Assembly (NCBI GenBank): GCA_002862165.1
Contig: PKCL01000163.1
Location: 1-7,139 of the forward strand
Reading direction: 5' to 3'
DNA from: Planctomycetaceae bacterium
GTDB lineage: Bacteria; Planctomycetota; Planctomycetia; Pirellulales; UBA1268
DNA length: 7,139 bases
Positions 6,013 to 7,139 of the stretch are shown one piece after another. Within the stretch, counting starts at the first letter, position 1. Every line of letters begins with the position of its first letter. Under the pieces are notes generated by a model. That model did no database searches, was not told where the DNA came from, and saw only the letters and a program-made list of their open reading frames with translations. Position numbers and translations under genes: made by a program.

Positions 6013-7139
6013 ATGACCATCCAGCCTGACCCAAAACAAATCTATCTGAATGCGGAGATGGCAAGCCGTTTAGCTGGAATTGACATCGGTAGTAACAGTG
6101 TTCGACTTCTTGTTGCCGAAGTATTCCGAGGGAGCAGTTACCGCATTCTTGACGAGGAACGTGAACCGACAAGACTCGCGCGCAGCATTTCTTCAGATGG
6201 CCGACTGGACGAAGATGCGATGGAGAGAACTCTTGCCGCACTTGAAACCTTCAAACAAATCGCGGCCGGATACCAGGTTTCCGCACTTCGTACAATCGCC
6301 ACATGTGCTGTTCGAGAAGCTACGAATGGACCAGAATTTTGTCAGCGAATAGAAAAAGAGGTTGGGCTAAACGTCGAAGTAATTTCTGGGGAAAGAGAAG
6401 CCCGCCTCGCATTCTCAAGCGTGCAGCATGCCTTCGACCTCAATGGAAAAAATATTGTTATCGCTGACATCGGAGGCGGTAGCACTGAGATTGTTTTTGC
6501 CACCGGCTCTCTTGTGGAATCAATTTTCTCGACGCCACTTGGTGCCGTGAGGCTTACAGAACGATGCGGAATAGGGAGTGGTGCTGAAGGCGTTGAGTTC
6601 CAACAGGGACTCATAAAACTTGACAAAGAAATTACGGGATGCCTCAAACGCGAGACGAGCCGCCCCCTATTTGCACCTCATTTCCTTGTTGGCTCTGGTG
6701 GTACGTTTACCACCTTAGCGGAGCTTGTTATGGCCTCCAAGAAAGAGGCTGATATTCCTGTCGCTGGCTACAAGGTTTCTCACGCAGAACTCCGGCACCT
6801 TCTCGATCAACTCAGAAAAATGTCACTTCGATCTCGCAAGTCAATGGCAGGCATGTCCTCAGACAGGGCTGATATCATCATTGCGGGGCTCTCAATTATT
6901 GACGGACTTCTCAAACGTTTTCGAGTGAACACCATCCTCGTACACACACGAGGAGTTCGAGATGGTCTGATCCGTGAAATGGTTGATGAGTGCTTTGGCG
7001 GACAAGCTGATAATCCTGCTGAGAGTGCACAGGCCGTGGAACGACTCGCCGAAGCCTGCTCTGGTGAACTTGAACACGGGCGGACTGTTGCCGCCTTAGC
7101 TGGCAGAATTTATGACCAGCTTGCCTCTCCTTTGAAACT
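6013..7139 (+). CDS. Ppx/GppA exopolyphosphatase / pppGpp phosphohydrolase, 3'-truncated
   Basis: This open frame runs 375 codons to the right edge without a stop. Ppx/GppA enzymes remove terminal phosphate from polyphosphate and/or convert pppGpp to ppGpp in the cytoplasm, tying phosphate storage to the stringent response. With the ATG at 6013 the actin-like domain shows DIGSNSVRLLVAE (24-36, phosphate-binding loop), ISGEREA (124-130, with the conserved acidic residue of this loop at E127 or E129), DIGGGSTEI (153-161), GSGGT (227-231) and RGVRDG (313-318). From about residue 337 the chain becomes helical, with a His (355) followed by TVAALAGRIYDQL, resembling the start of the HD-type C-terminal domain of long Ppx proteins; the rest is outside the window. 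The start is not settled: the ATG at 6013 has only a weak GAAG upstream, while the in-frame ATG at 6058 gives the compact MASRLAGIDIGSNS start typical of the family but has GGAG directly abutting it. The gene diverges from ribF. Sequence alone cannot separate Ppx from GppA activity. Confidence 0.92.
   Translation, partial: MTIQPDPKQIYLNAEMASRLAGIDIGSNSVRLLVAEVFRGSSYRILDEEREPTRLARSISSDGRLDEDAMERTLAALETFKQIAAGYQVSALRTIATCAVREATNGPEFCQRIEKEVGLNVEVISGEREARLAFSSVQHAFDLNGKNIVIADIGGGSTEIVFATGSLVESIFSTPLGAVRLTERCGIGSGAEGVEFQQGLIKLDKEITGCLKRETSRPLFAPHFLVGSGGTFTTLAELVMASKKEADIPVAGYKVSHAELRHLLDQLRKMSLRSRKSMAGMSSDRADIIIAGLSIIDGLLKRFRVNTILVHTRGVRDGLIREMVDECFGGQADNPAESAQAVERLAEACSGELEHGRTVAALAGRIYDQLASPLK

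Noticed and set aside
1..7139. A single novel multi-gene system spanning the window
   Set aside because: All six protein genes fall in well-known housekeeping or respiratory families, lie in several transcription units on both strands, and show no accessory-island features.

Overview
The window looks like ordinary chromosomal DNA from a bacterium, most likely a member of the Planctomycetota. It has mid-range base composition, tightly spaced protein genes, GTG/TTG start candidates, and a Rieske gene followed by a cytochrome b6-type protein fused to two haem-c domains, an arrangement I associate with planctomycetes and a few other deep lineages. The taxonomic call is inference from protein style, not from a marker gene. 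I see no rRNA, tRNA, CRISPR array, transposase, phage gene or plasmid gene.

Layout: (1) 1-741, plus strand, the C-terminal part of a Glu/Leu/Phe/Val-type glutamate dehydrogenase cut by the left edge. (2) 742-816, a short convergent gap without a convincing terminator. (3) 817-3473, minus strand, a two-gene operon for a quinol:electron-acceptor oxidoreductase: a Tat-exported Rieske protein (start most likely GTG at 3473) and, overlapping it by ATGA, a 699-residue cytochrome b/diheme cytochrome c fusion. (4) 3474-3798, a 325-bp non-coding stretch with a candidate promoter, an 8-bp-arm inverted repeat, a perfect 17-bp tandem duplication and a second small palindrome. (5) 3799-4797 and 4861 to about 5862, minus strand, an NrnA-like DHH/DHHA1 phosphoesterase preceded by the bifunctional riboflavin kinase/FAD synthetase RibF, probably co-transcribed. 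(6) about 5863-6012, a divergent control region with overlapping small palindromes. (7) 6013 to the right edge, plus strand, a Ppx/GppA phosphatase that enters an HD-like C-terminal region where the window ends.

The genes form separate functional blocks rather than one system. The Rieske/cytochrome pair moves electrons from quinol across the membrane to a soluble or membrane acceptor. RibF makes FMN and FAD. NrnA degrades very short RNAs and/or pAp. Ppx/GppA hydrolyses polyphosphate and/or pppGpp, so NrnA and Ppx both concern nucleotide or phosphate turnover. Glutamate dehydrogenase links nitrogen and carbon metabolism. I found no evidence for a wholly new biological system. The items most worth a second look are the three-part cytochrome fusion with its repeat-encoded lysine-rich linker, the repeat- and palindrome-rich leader of the respiratory operon, and several unsettled translation starts.
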